A DNA stretch of 64,000 bases from Desulforhopalus sp. (GCA_030247675.1 JAOTRX010000002.1:682001-746000); one strand, 5' to 3'; shown: positions 53,699-62,861, counted from the stretch's first letter. Numbers and translations: made by a program. Notes: a model not told the origin generated them from the letters alone.

Positions 53699-54823
53699 CT
53701 ATTGTTCACTGACCGAATCAGAATAGATATATCCTTCCTTGCCTTTATATTTGACCTGATAATATTCACCGCTTCTGGAAACGACATGGAGAGCGGTTTT
53801 GGCTGGAATAGAATCCATGATTTCTGAGCCATAGACATCCGCACTTTTAAGCAGATAAGCAATGTCCTTCGTTACGAAATTTCCTGAAGGTTTCTTTTCT
53901 GTTGCCGTTACAACAGAACCTGTTGGAGCTGCCGAGGGAGAAGGTGTTAATAGCGGTCTGTCCTGGATGACGAGAGAGGCTTCTGTGTTTGTGGCTTTCG
54001 GTTGGGTTTTGGGCAATAAGTCTTGGGTCAATTTTGGTTCAAGACGAGGTGTTCCTGCGGTGTTCTGGCTAATTAGAAACTCATAGGTTGTTTTGTCCAA
54101 TTTTCCATTTATGGTGAGGTTATTGTCTTCTTGGAAAGTTTTCAAAGCTTCTCTTGTTTTTTTCCCCATGAAACCATCAGCTGGGCCTGGAGTGTAGCCC
54201 GCTTCGATTAAAGCTTTTTGAGCAGCCTGCAATTTTGCGTCAAACTTGGGCTTTGGTTTCGGAGCAGGAGGTTCAGGTGGAGGAGATTCTGACTTGAGTG
54301 GAGTGGTGACAACCGGTTGGATGTTAAATCTTGAGCTACAGTGTCCGTTACCATCTGGAAATAAATTCTTGCAGATTTCCTTGTATAACATTTCCCTCAG
54401 ATAGTTTTCTACCGACTCTACGCGGGCTCCCGTCCTTGAGGCCATTACGAACTGTTGACGATAGAGCTGTACTTTTGTTTCAACATGCGTGGCGCTATCA
54501 CCATTCTCCGGAGACATAATAATGGTGAAACTGAATGTATATGTTTCATCCCAAAATGATTGTTGCCGGGAGTGCTCATTGTTGCCGTCAACGGTAGCAA
54601 TATTTGTTGAAATCAGGCCAACTTCTTTATTGAGATTGTTGACAGTGGCAAATGATTTAACTGCGGCTAATGATGCCAACCAGGTTTTTTCAAATGGAGC
54701 GTTGAAGGTAAATTCAACTGGGCAGGAGATGTTGGTATCTATATGATGAATATTGCTGCTGCATCCAAGCAGAGTTGTCGAGAATAGCAGGATAAATGAT
54801 AAACAAAGGTACCCATGTCTCAA
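53699..54823 (-). CDS. Lipoprotein with peptidoglycan-binding and SH3-like domains
   Basis: A 374-residue envelope protein. A signal peptide ends LLGCSS, with the lipid Cys at 21. Residues 25-165 are an unrecognised domain. A Pro-rich linker (about 172-190) is followed by a PG_binding_1-type domain (about 195-250: LQAAQKALIEAGYTPGPADG, KTREALKTFQEDNNL), a second low-complexity linker and a C-terminal bacterial SH3 domain (about 315-374: KSADVYGSEIMDSIPAKTA, YYQVKYKGKEGYIYSD). It probably joins the membrane to the cell wall. Its start overlaps the stop of the 893-residue gene by four bases. Lower G+C than its neighbours. Confidence 0.8.
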   Translation of the reverse strand: MRHGYLCLSFILLFSTTLLGCSSNIHHIDTNISCPVEFTFNAPFEKTWLASLAAVKSFATVNNLNKEVGLISTNIATVDGNNEHSRQQSFWDETYTFSFTIIMSPENGDSATHVETKVQLYRQQFVMASRTGARVESVENYLREMLYKEICKNLFPDGNGHCSSRFNIQPVVTTPLKSESPPPEPPAPKPKPKFDAKLQAAQKALIEAGYTPGPADGFMGKKTREALKTFQEDNNLTINGKLDKTTYEFLISQNTAGTPRLEPKLTQDLLPKTQPKATNTEASLVIQDRPLLTPSPSAAPTGSVVTATEKKPSGNFVTKDIAYLLKSADVYGSEIMDSIPAKTALHVVSRSGEYYQVKYKGKEGYIYSDSVSEQ

Positions 54824-57501
54824 AGCTGTTCTCCTCTTATTGGGTCACTGTTATGTAGCTCAGGATTTTTCTCGGTTGGGAAAACATCGGGATCTGCATA
54901 ACTCAGTTGTGGGACCTGCCCAGCGATAATTTCATGCATTTTTTGCAGAATCTGCGATAATTGGCTTGAGAAAATCAACAGAAATCCTGGTATCAAACCG
55001 ACAATTGAAAATACCCCCAACCAACCAATACATTCCGTAAACTTTGTAAAAAACCCATAGGTTTTATGTTCTTTGAGCCGTTGACTGTATTGCCAGGCCA
55101 GCCTAGAGCATCCAACCAAAAGGCCAAGCATGGTGGCGAGAAATACTATCGAAGCCAGAGCATTGAGCATTGCTTTCCTGCTTAGCACTGAAAGGTTTTG
55201 TTTTTTCTCTTCGATTGTCACTTCAGTGGCTTTTATCAATTCCTGTTGTTTAATGGCAAGTTCGGCTTTCTGCTTTTCAAGCTGGGTATTGCGCTCCGCG
55301 AGCAAAGAAAGCTGCTGCCTTCTTTTTTCTTTTAACTCGGCAAGGTGAGTGTTTGGCTTGGTGAGAATTCTTTGCCGTTCTTTCTCCTTCAAATCCTTTA
55401 ACATTTTCTTTTCAAGAAGCGTGTAAACCCCGTCAAGGGAGGTAAGTCCATTGGTTCGGTTTTCTTTTTGCCACAGTCTTCCAAGAAGAAAAAAATGGTT
55501 CAAAGTATCGGGTAAATATTCTCCCAAACTGTTGTTTATAGATTCTAGAGAAAAAAGGACAGCTTGCATATATACTTTTTCGGCATCACTGAGGCGATCG
55601 ATATCTTCGTTAATCAACCCATTGTATAACGGCAGTGAAATCAAAGTCCTGTCAGGGACATTCTGTAAAGATTTGAGAAAATCCTCGTGAAGTTCTATGT
55701 AGGTTGAATACGCTTTTTCTCTAGGGTTTGTGAACGTTAATTCAAGGACAATGTCTGCGGCTTGTTTTTTGAAGTTCCGTCGAAGTGCGTCGCGGGTACA
55801 ATCAAGCATTAATGCAGCATATTGGTGGTCTTTCCTCCTTTCTTCTCTGATCTTTTTAACCAAATCGTCAAAAAGTGAAATAGCATCCTCTGTCCTGTTT
55901 ACAGTGATGAGAAAATCGACCAAGCTGGTGATCTGGGAATATGCCTGAGTAAACAATTTGTCATTGGCATTTCGTTGAAGATCTGATGAAAGAAGAACAG
56001 CTCTTTCCCTTAAATTCGCCATTACCGGCCCTTGTTTGAAATCAATTATTGCTTGAACTACCAGATGGAGCTTTTCAAACTTCGTTAACACAAGCAAGGA
56101 TTGTTGCAGGGAATTGGCAACTTGAATGCTTTCCCCTCGCTCATTAAAGATCTTTGCTAAGGCGATAAACTGCTCAACTTCACCTTTAAGCGTCTTTGCT
56201 TTAATTGGGATTTTAGAAAACACACTCTCTGCTTCCAGTCTTGAAGAGGTTTCGGCTACCAAAAGAATATCGGCGATGTCTCTTGAGTTATTCAATGCTT
56301 GTGACAAATATGCAATCGCCTTGTCAGTCTTTCCTGTCTTGAAAGAGTAATCAGCCAAAACAACCAGGCCTGAACTACTGGTTGTTTTAGTTTGCACGAA
56401 ATCCATGACCAAATCCGATGAAACCTGCATGGCTTTGGCTTTGAGGTAGTCAGCCAAATCGAGCAATGCCTTTGTATCATTGATCACACCAACATGATTT
56501 GCCACGGCTTTACTGGCAATACTTGCTGAGTTGTTTTCTATTAAGAAATGAATCGAAGCAATAATGATTTGTTCATTCGGATTGCCAATAAGTCCTTTCT
56601 TTTCAGCAATAGCAGTAATTGCCTCTAGCGCTTTGCTGAGTTTTTTCTCCGCCGTGTATAAAGCGGCCAGAGTGCAATAATACTCAGGACTGTTGGCGGC
56701 TACCGTTTTGTAAATCATTAGACCTGAATCGCCTGATGATAAGCCGTCGGGAAGAACAATTTGTTGGGATTGTTTGTTTTCCAGAATGGAGATAGCTTTC
56801 TTGTTGCCTGTCAACATCAACATCTCTTCTGCATATTGCAACTTGGATTCAACTTCCAGTCTTTTGTCGAGTGGCTCAGCAAATAATGAGGTGGCAGTTG
56901 CAAGAAAGACAATAATTAAAATGCCGATAAGGGCCTTTTTGTGTCTAACAAAAACAGTTACTCTCCTAAAAAACAAATAGAGAAATACATTAAGAACGGT
57001 GATGGGCAGGATACTGGACCCTGCTGTGTTGATAGCCTTACACATTTCAAGCAGACTATTGTATTCGGAAATTGTGCTGTCGAGATTGCGAACAGTATTA
57101 GCCAGTTCTGCTGGTATCTCAGGGTTGGATGGTTGGCTGGAGCTTTTGAGTTGCTGCTCGCCGTCGGCGATTTCCCGGTTTAAAGTGCTTATTTCTTGCT
57201 GAAGTTTATTTAATTCCCCTGAAACCTCGCCGCTGATTTCCTTCTTCCGGGTTTCAAACTCTAGCCGATTTAGCTGGTAAGTATTGTTGATCTGCTCCTG
57301 CTGAGCTTGTTGGCTGGCTTGATGCACAGATTGTGGAGACGAGATTGCCACCGGTGCTATAGAAATTTGTGAATTGCCGGGAAGTTCTTCGCAATGTCCA
57401 AGAATGGGTGCAGATACAAGGATTAGAGGAAGGAGGAAAATTGCTGGAAATAACTTGAAAGATGGAAAGGCAAAGAGCCCCTTCATTTGCATATTATTCA
57501 T
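54820..57501 (-). CDS. Large membrane repeat protein of unknown function
   Basis: An 893-residue protein I cannot assign. It has an N-terminal signal or anchor (about 10-38) and a coiled coil rich in Gln and Glu (about 55-115). One or two membrane helices follow (about 160-215). A long helical region (about 225-690) resembles degenerate TPR/SEL1-like repeats (ALYTAEKKLSKALEAITAIA, DYSFKTGKTDKAIAYLSQAL). A second coiled coil (about 720-775, KQKAELAIKQQELIKATEV) precedes two helices (about 785-860). ATG 57501 was chosen for GGGAGAAATC upstream; TTG 57519 is longer. Coupled by a four-base overlap to the lipoprotein gene. Low G+C. A scaffold in the envelope is plausible; nothing catalytic is seen. 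Confidence 0.75.
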   Translation of the reverse strand: MNNMQMKGLFAFPSFKLFPAIFLLPLILVSAPILGHCEELPGNSQISIAPVAISSPQSVHQASQQAQQEQINNTYQLNRLEFETRKKEISGEVSGELNKLQQEISTLNREIADGEQQLKSSSQPSNPEIPAELANTVRNLDSTISEYNSLLEMCKAINTAGSSILPITVLNVFLYLFFRRVTVFVRHKKALIGILIIVFLATATSLFAEPLDKRLEVESKLQYAEEMLMLTGNKKAISILENKQSQQIVLPDGLSSGDSGLMIYKTVAANSPEYYCTLAALYTAEKKLSKALEAITAIAEKKGLIGNPNEQIIIASIHFLIENNSASIASKAVANHVGVINDTKALLDLADYLKAKAMQVSSDLVMDFVQTKTTSSSGLVVLADYSFKTGKTDKAIAYLSQALNNSRDIADILLVAETSSRLEAESVFSKIPIKAKTLKGEVEQFIALAKIFNERGESIQVANSLQQSLLVLTKFEKLHLVVQAIIDFKQGPVMANLRERAVLLSSDLQRNANDKLFTQAYSQITSLVDFLITVNRTEDAISLFDDLVKKIREERRKDHQYAALMLDCTRDALRRNFKKQAADIVLELTFTNPREKAYSTYIELHEDFLKSLQNVPDRTLISLPLYNGLINEDIDRLSDAEKVYMQAVLFSLESINNSLGEYLPDTLNHFFLLGRLWQKENRTNGLTSLDGVYTLLEKKMLKDLKEKERQRILTKPNTHLAELKEKRRQQLSLLAERNTQLEKQKAELAIKQQELIKATEVTIEEKKQNLSVLSRKAMLNALASIVFLATMLGLLVGCSRLAWQYSQRLKEHKTYGFFTKFTECIGWLGVFSIVGLIPGFLLIFSSQLSQILQKMHEIIAGQVPQLSYADPDVFPTEKNPELHNSDPIRGEQL

Positions 57502-57641
57502 CGATATGATTTCTCCCAAGACGGTTTTAAAGGCAATTGTTTATGAGGAGGAATTGCATTTGCCATATTCTCAGCTTTCTGGAAGGCATTTGTCCAGAAT
57601 TATCTAACCCAAGGAGTTTTTGGAATCATTTTGTTGCCAGG

Positions 57642-57695
57642 CGTCTTGACCAGCGCGATACAGCGGCCCTCATCCGCCGCCTGCTGGTGCGCTGA
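57642..57695 (+). repeat. Right copy of the duplicated radical SAM 3' end (attR-like remnant)
   Basis: CGTCTTGACCAGCGCGATAC onward encodes RLDQRDTAALIRRLLVR and a TGA stop, the same peptide end as the radical SAM gene at 53601-53654 with three residue changes. It has no gene body in front, only the low-GC island, so it is an orphaned 3' end. Confidence 0.65.
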
Positions 57696-57701
57696 AATTC
57701 T

Positions 57702-58583
57702 CTATTCGAGAATACGTTTGCGGCTTTCGATAATCTGGCCCCAGGCATAAATAAACAGGCCAAGGGAACAGCCGGTGATGCCAACCAGTTCCCAGGGGTT
57801 CAGTGCCTCGCCGAGGAGCAGCCAGGCGAGCAGGGCGGTCGTTACCGGCACAAAGGACATAAAGATCGACACGGTGATGGTGCCGATTCGGGCGATGGCA
57901 TAGGTCGAGCACATCAGGGCGATTATATTGACAATAATTCCTTGGTATGCCGCCTGGCTGGCTATCTCCCCGATACTCGCCTTGCTGAGGGAGGTCGGCA
58001 GGAAGAACCACATCGGCAGGAAGAAAAGGGTGTTGACCACCGGCACGGTAACCAGCACGTCCCGCCACTGAAAGCCCCAGAAACGTATGGCGATCATATG
58101 GGCGGTGTAAAAGACCGCGGCGCTGAGCAGAAGGAGTATGCCAAAGGAATGACCTGGCGAAAAGGTGTCGCCTCCGGCCATAACGAAATTGGCAATAAAG
58201 ATCAAGGCAATCGCCATATAGCGCAGCGCCGAAACCCGCTGGCGCAGGATGAACCAGGCCGCCACCGCGCCGAGGACCGGGAGCATGCCATTGACCAGGA
58301 CGCCGGCATGGGCCGCCTTCAATTCCCTCAGGCCGTAGAACGAGGTCATGGTGTAGGGGAAACCGACCCCGAGGCCCATGATCAGGTACTGATGCAGCTT
58401 GAACCGGTGCCAGTGATGGCGCGCCACCAGCGGCAGAACGCAGAGCAAGGCCGTCACATAGCGGATCAGGGTGATATCCGCAGGCTGCAGGTTGGATTGG
58501 ACGCCGTAGCGGGAGATGGTAATCCACCCCGACCAGGCGCAGACGATAAAAACGCAGGCAAGATAGGCCCGGAGGTTGGTCAT
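57702..58583 (-). CDS. EamA/DMT family transporter
   Basis: A 293-residue carrier with ten helices and two EamA repeats (WSGWITISRYGVQSN near the start; ALLAWLLLGEALNPWELVG near the end). The substrate is unknown. Its start overlaps the stop of the SthA-like gene by four bases (ATGA), so both are translated from one transcript. The C-terminus ends a few bases from the orphan radical SAM tail at 57642-57695. Confidence 0.85.
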   Translation of the reverse strand: MTNLRAYLACVFIVCAWSGWITISRYGVQSNLQPADITLIRYVTALLCVLPLVARHHWHRFKLHQYLIMGLGVGFPYTMTSFYGLRELKAAHAGVLVNGMLPVLGAVAAWFILRQRVSALRYMAIALIFIANFVMAGGDTFSPGHSFGILLLLSAAVFYTAHMIAIRFWGFQWRDVLVTVPVVNTLFFLPMWFFLPTSLSKASIGEIASQAAYQGIIVNIIALMCSTYAIARIGTITVSIFMSFVPVTTALLAWLLLGEALNPWELVGITGCSLGLFIYAWGQIIESRKRILE

Positions 58584-60019
58584 TTGCTTCTCCGGCAGGT
58601 CTCGTCTTCCTGGTTTTCACCGTATTTGATACTGTTCGAGGCAGCGAGGGCGGCAATTTTCAGGGCCTCGGAATAGGTCGGAAAATTAAAGATATTGTCG
58701 ATAAAGACATCGACCTTGGCGTTGTACAACAGGGCCATCTGGGCGATATGGATGACCTCGGTCGCCCCGCCGCCGATGATATGCACACCAAGGATCTCCC
58801 GGGTATCGCGGTGGACGATCATCTTCAGCATGCCCTCACGTTCGCCGGAGATCTGGCCGCGCGGCAGTTCGTGGTAGTGACAGCGGCCGACGACGATCTT
58901 GTAGTCGCGGGCGATGGCCTCCTCCTCGGTGATGCCGACATAGGAGATCTCCGGGATGGTATAGATGCCGAAGGGAAAGATCTGCGGAAACGACTCGGCG
59001 CGGGTCTTCAGGCCGTTCAGTGCCGCCAGACGGCCCTGGATGATCGAGGTGGAGGCAAGGCTCGGCCATCCGACCACATCGCCCACCGCGTAGATATTCG
59101 CCGCCGAGGTCTGGTACAGTTCGTTGACCTCGATATAGTGGTGCTCATTGAGGCGCACGCCGGCCCGGTCGATATCGAGACCCATCGTATTGGCCTCGCG
59201 GCCGAGGGCGAAAAACAGGCATTCGGCGGCAAAAATCTTTCCATCGGCAAGGGTTATCATAGCGCCGGGCGGGCACTTTTCGATGCGGAAGTTTCCGCAA
59301 TTATTGATATAGTTGATGTTGCCGCCGGGGAAGTTGTTCTGCAGTTCGCGGGTGATTTCGTGGTCGAGAAACTTCAGCAGCTTGTCGCCCCGGTCGAGGA
59401 GGGTGACCTTGACCCCGAGGGCGGCAAAGATTGTGGCGTACTCGGAACCGATAACCCCGCCGCCGACGATGATCATGCTTTCCGGAATGTGTTTGATGGT
59501 GAGGATCGAGGTCGAGTCGAGAATGGTTTCGTGATCAAAGGGGACCTCCGGCGGATTACGGGGACTTGAGCCGGTGGCGATGATGATCCGCTCGCCCCTT
59601 GCCTCGATCTCCCGGCCGGCGGCCAGACTCTTGACGATGATGGTGTGGGCATCGAGAAAGCGGGCCGAGCCGCGGATCAGGGTAATGCCATTGCGTTCGA
59701 GCTGGCAGGTGATGATCGCCTGCTCCTCAATCCGCACATTATAGAGACGCTGCTTAAGCTTCTCCATGGAGATTTCCGAATCCTGGGTAACGCAGGACTC
59801 ATCCGCGAAGACCTTGCGTTTCAGGTGGCCGGTGAGGTAGAGCACCGCCTCGCGCAGGGTCTTACTGGGAAAGGTGCCGGTATTGACGCAGACGCCGCCG
59901 AGGGAGCCTTCCTTTTCCAGGACCAGGATCTTCTTGCCGGCCTTGGCGGCGGTCATTGCCGCTGCCAGTCCGGCGGGACCGGTGCCGATGATGATGAAAT
60001 CGTAGTATGGTGCAGTCAT
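58580..60019 (-). CDS. sthA: SthA-like soluble pyridine nucleotide transhydrogenase/flavoprotein
   Basis: A 479-residue flavoprotein of the disulfide reductase family. The FAD motif is IIIGTGPAGLAAA at the N-terminus, the NAD(P) motif IIVGGGVIGSEYATIFAALG near residue 180, and IYAVGDVVGWPSLASTS binds FAD. The redox-active pair CxxxxC is broken: GVCVNTGTFPSK keeps one Cys, and Thr replaces the second, as in SthA (where the second Cys is also missing). The dimerisation domain ends with FPTYSEALKIAALAA. It likely moves hydride between NADH and NADP+ in the cytoplasm; a Lpd-like dehydrogenase is unlikely. Overlaps the DMT gene. Confidence 0.87.
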   Translation of the reverse strand: MTAPYYDFIIIGTGPAGLAAAMTAAKAGKKILVLEKEGSLGGVCVNTGTFPSKTLREAVLYLTGHLKRKVFADESCVTQDSEISMEKLKQRLYNVRIEEQAIITCQLERNGITLIRGSARFLDAHTIIVKSLAAGREIEARGERIIIATGSSPRNPPEVPFDHETILDSTSILTIKHIPESMIIVGGGVIGSEYATIFAALGVKVTLLDRGDKLLKFLDHEITRELQNNFPGGNINYINNCGNFRIEKCPPGAMITLADGKIFAAECLFFALGREANTMGLDIDRAGVRLNEHHYIEVNELYQTSAANIYAVGDVVGWPSLASTSIIQGRLAALNGLKTRAESFPQIFPFGIYTIPEISYVGITEEEAIARDYKIVVGRCHYHELPRGQISGEREGMLKMIVHRDTREILGVHIIGGGATEVIHIAQMALLYNAKVDVFIDNIFNFPTYSEALKIAALAASNSIKYGENQEDETCRRSK

Positions 60020-60149
60020 GGGTCTTGCCGTGGATATCGGGCGAATTGAGGGTTGCTCTGCAGTAGGTGTTTTCCTCTTTGTACACCGCTCCTGATGATT
60101 TGCAAATCACTGTCTTGCGGGAAGGTGCGAGGGGGATGGTGTGCCGGTA

Positions 60150-60782
60150 TTAGAGGAGGCCCTTGGCCCGGGCAAAGTCCAGGTCCTCCGGGGTGTCGAT
60201 ATCGCGGAGGGTGGCAAGAACCGTCGGGGAGATTGCGGCACTTGCCAGGCGCCTGATGGTTTTGGTAAAGACCTCGGCGGTAGACCAGATCATTTCGTTA
60301 AAGAGGAGGGGATAGAGGCGATGGGCGGCTTCGGCTTGCATGCCGATCAGGTAATAGCCGCCGTCCCGGCTGGGGCCGATTACCACCTCGGCGCTCCGCA
60401 GGGCAGTGAAGGCCTCGGCAAGCAAGGCGGCGGTGAGATCCGGGATATCGCTGCCGATGAGCACCGCTCTTTTCGCTCCGCCGGCAAAGGCACTGGCGAA
60501 GGCGGTTTGCATCCGCAGGCCGAGGTCGCCTTCTGCCTGGGTTTCATAACTCATCGGTCCCAGCCAGGCAGCCATTTTGTCCCGGCTGCCACCGCTGTAA
60601 TGAACGATGCTGGCAATGCCGCCTTTTTCATTGAGGGTTCTCGCCTGGCCGACAACTCGCTCAGTAAGCAGTTTCTGCAGGCGGGCGGCACCGGCCGCGC
60701 CAAGCTCCGGGATCAGCCGGGTCTTGGTGTGTCCGGGATCGGGGTAGCGGGTGAAGAGGAGCAAGACGTCGCAATTGGTCAT
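60150..60782 (-). CDS. TIGR04282/DUF2064 family glycosyltransferase
   Basis: A 210-residue GT-A-like protein. It has FTRYPDPGHTKTRLIP at the N-terminus, VLIGSDIPDLT with a DxD-like metal site, and VVIGPSRDGGYYLIGM. This family (TIGR04282) includes arsenosugar biosynthesis enzymes, but most members are of unknown substrate. ATG 60782 fits the family start; an in-frame TTG at 60821, six bases after the upstream stop and with AGGTG before it, could extend it by 13 residues. It follows the HDOD-GGDEF gene on the same strand and is probably co-transcribed. Confidence 0.82.
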   Translation of the reverse strand: MTNCDVLLLFTRYPDPGHTKTRLIPELGAAGAARLQKLLTERVVGQARTLNEKGGIASIVHYSGGSRDKMAAWLGPMSYETQAEGDLGLRMQTAFASAFAGGAKRAVLIGSDIPDLTAALLAEAFTALRSAEVVIGPSRDGGYYLIGMQAEAAHRLYPLLFNEMIWSTAEVFTKTIRRLASAAISPTVLATLRDIDTPEDLDFARAKGLL

Positions 60783-60826
60783 AAACGGCTCGGCGGAGGG
60801 CTGGGGAAATATGTGCAGCAAGACAC

Positions 60827-62380
60827 CTAGCTCGCCGTTTCCTGGCCCTTTTTATCAATGGTTATGATGGTCACCCGGTTGCGGCCATTTCTTTTTGACA
60901 GGTACAGACCCCGGTCGGCCGCTTCAAGAAGTTCCTGTTGGGTCAGGGTATCGCCTTGAGCATATTGGATGCCGCCGCAGCTGATGGTGATCTGGATTGA
61001 TCCGCTGTTGGTAACCGTGGTGATGGTGGCTACGCAATGCCGCAATCGCTCGGCAAAGATGCGCATGCCGATGCGATCAGTTTCCGGCAGGATGACCGCG
61101 AACTCCTCTCCGCCGTACCTGGCGACAATATCGTTGGGACGCACCGCACTGCTGATGGTATTGGCGAGATTGATCAAGACCTGATCCCCCGCCGGATGGC
61201 CGTGGGTATCGTTGACGTCCTTGAAATAATCGATATCAAATAACACCAGGCTGAGGGGGTGGCCATAACGCTTGGTACGGGCCATTTCTCTTTGCAGGAT
61301 ATCTTGAAAAGATCGATGATTATGCAGGTTGGTCAGGCCGTCGCGGAAGGCAATCTGTTCGAGCTTGGCGTTCGCCAGGCGAAGCTCCTCGGCGAATCGT
61401 TCTGATTTGGATTTTTCCTCCTTGAGGGCCAGAAGCAATTGCTCATAGGAGAAATTCAACCGGCCGAGTTCCTCATTGGCCTCTTGGAGGATCAGCGAAT
61501 ATGGTTTTATCTTTCCCGGATCGACTTCAAATATCTCTAGAATATCGATGCTTTTTCTCGCAACATCGTCGAGAAGCTCGTGGCTTCGCTCCGGGTCTAT
61601 ATTTAACGATGTCGCCAGCTTTTCCTTGATTTCCAGGAGCAGGGCGGTCGATGCCCGGCCATTGCAGATGGCCGACAACATATTGGCAATTTGCAGCACC
61701 AGAGCGGTTTGTCGGAAATCGCTGGGGGCATGCTCGGGCTCATGATGGAAGCGTGTCGGCGCCGTTACCGATTCAGGAAGACCCCAGTTGTGCAGAAGCA
61801 TGCTGCCAACCTGCTGATGGTCATAGCGGAAATGCTGCTGTTCGCTGGTGTTGATACGTACATCACTGCTGATGATGCAGTTTTTCAAGACATCATCGTA
61901 TTCTTTGCCCTTGGTGAGGTGCAGGACCAAGACCCCAACGTCCTGGAGCAGGCCAGTCACGAAAATGTTGGCATCTTTTTTATTGGTCATCCCCATCACC
62001 AGCTCGGCAGCCACCGCGGCGGTGACGGATCTTCTCCAGAAATAGTCAAAATCGAAGGTGGAGCCGGCGCGACCGCGGAGTTCTTCGGCAATGATAAAGG
62101 ATAAGGCGATATTTTTTACCAGATTGGTTCCAAGTATCGAAAGCGCTCGATTGATGTTGCCGATCTTGTTGGGCAGGGAATAGACTGCCGAGTTGGCAAC
62201 GCGCAACAGTTTACTGACCAGGGCTGGGTCGGCGGAAAGGATTCTTTCAAGGTCTTTCAGTGAAAATTCAGCTTCTTGCACTACATTGAGGATTTTTACC
62301 GCAATTGCCGGTGGCGATGGCAGATTGATCTGCTTTTTGATCAGCTCCTCTATCTCAATGGTGTCTGTTTGTTTGGCCAT
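60827..62380 (-). CDS. HDOD-GGDEF diguanylate cyclase
   Basis: A 517-residue cytoplasmic protein. Residues about 15-215 form an HDOD domain (LPSPPAIAVKIL; LSADPALVSKLLRVANSAVY; ILGTNLVKNIAL). A linker and coiled coil (about 280-345) leads to a GGDEF domain (about 350-510) with LFDIDYFKDVNDTHGHPAGD and ARYGGEEFAVILP. The GGEEF signature is intact, so it should make c-di-GMP. No RxxD inhibitory site is obvious in front of GGEEF. HDOD may provide dimerisation or a sensory input. A repeat copy lies about 80 bp upstream of its start. Confidence 0.9.
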   Translation of the reverse strand: MAKQTDTIEIEELIKKQINLPSPPAIAVKILNVVQEAEFSLKDLERILSADPALVSKLLRVANSAVYSLPNKIGNINRALSILGTNLVKNIALSFIIAEELRGRAGSTFDFDYFWRRSVTAAVAAELVMGMTNKKDANIFVTGLLQDVGVLVLHLTKGKEYDDVLKNCIISSDVRINTSEQQHFRYDHQQVGSMLLHNWGLPESVTAPTRFHHEPEHAPSDFRQTALVLQIANMLSAICNGRASTALLLEIKEKLATSLNIDPERSHELLDDVARKSIDILEIFEVDPGKIKPYSLILQEANEELGRLNFSYEQLLLALKEEKSKSERFAEELRLANAKLEQIAFRDGLTNLHNHRSFQDILQREMARTKRYGHPLSLVLFDIDYFKDVNDTHGHPAGDQVLINLANTISSAVRPNDIVARYGGEEFAVILPETDRIGMRIFAERLRHCVATITTVTNSGSIQITISCGGIQYAQGDTLTQQELLEAADRGLYLSKRNGRNRVTIITIDKKGQETAS

Positions 62381-62701
62381 GATGTCTCAAAGGTTTTGGG
62401 AATGGTTATCCTCTCGAATCATATAGCCGATTGAAAGATTTGCCAATGGTTAAAAACTGAGTTGAGCAGCTGGTCTGCTCATAGAAAACGTATGCCCTTG
62501 CGGTCTAGGAACAGCTATCTCCCTTGCCGGGCCAGTGAGGGTGAGCAGAAGTGTTCTTGCGGGAAATCCATAACTTTCGGGCATTGAAGGAAATACCTTT
62601 AGCCAAAATGCCCCAGGGAAGTATCGACGGGGATTTTTGCCGACTATGGCTTTTAATATTGTTGAAGAACTCATCATTACCTGGTATCACTGCCGTCGGA
62701 C
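62381..62701. other. Gap with repeat copy E and the tRNA-Ser promoter region
   Basis: The gap between the HDOD-GGDEF gene and tRNA-Ser holds repeat copy E (62457-62507) and otherwise no gene. The promoters of both the leftward gene and the rightward tRNA must lie here; I see no strong consensus boxes. Confidence 0.5.
62457..62507 (-). repeat. Dispersed palindromic repeat, copy E
   Basis: On the plus strand it reads CTGAGTTGAGCAG, CTGGT, CTGCTC, then GTATGCCCTTGCGGTCTA, the reverse complement of the copies at 13941, 26227 and 32859. The stem GAGCAG/CTGCTC is perfect. Confidence 0.68.
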
Positions 62702-62791
62702 GGAGAAGTGCCGGAGCGGTCGAACGGGACGGTCTCGAAAACCGTTGTGGGGGTAACTCCACCCAGGGTTCGAATCCCTGCTTCTCCGCCA
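62702..62791 (+). tRNA. tRNA-Ser (anticodon CGA)
   Basis: A 90-nt class II tRNA with encoded CCA. The acceptor stem GGAGAAG (62702-62708) pairs with CTTCTCC (62781-62787); the discriminator is G62788 and CCA is 62789-62791. The anticodon stem ACGGT/ACCGT encloses the loop CTCGAAA, giving anticodon CGA (62736-62738), which reads UCG. The long variable arm and the T arm CAGGGTTCGAATCCCTG are typical of serine tRNAs. Confidence 0.96.
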
Positions 62792-62823
62792 AATTGAAAA
62801 AATCAAAAAAATTTACAGAGTGC

Positions 62824-62861
62824 AAAAAAACCCGCGAGCCGTTTGGCTCGCGGGTTTTTTT
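62824..62861. terminator. Bidirectional terminator after tRNA-Ser
   Basis: CCCGCGAGCC-GTTT-GGCTCGCGGG is a perfect 10-bp stem flanked by seven A on the left and seven T on the right. It can terminate the tRNA transcript on the plus strand and the small membrane protein transcript on the minus strand. Confidence 0.93.
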
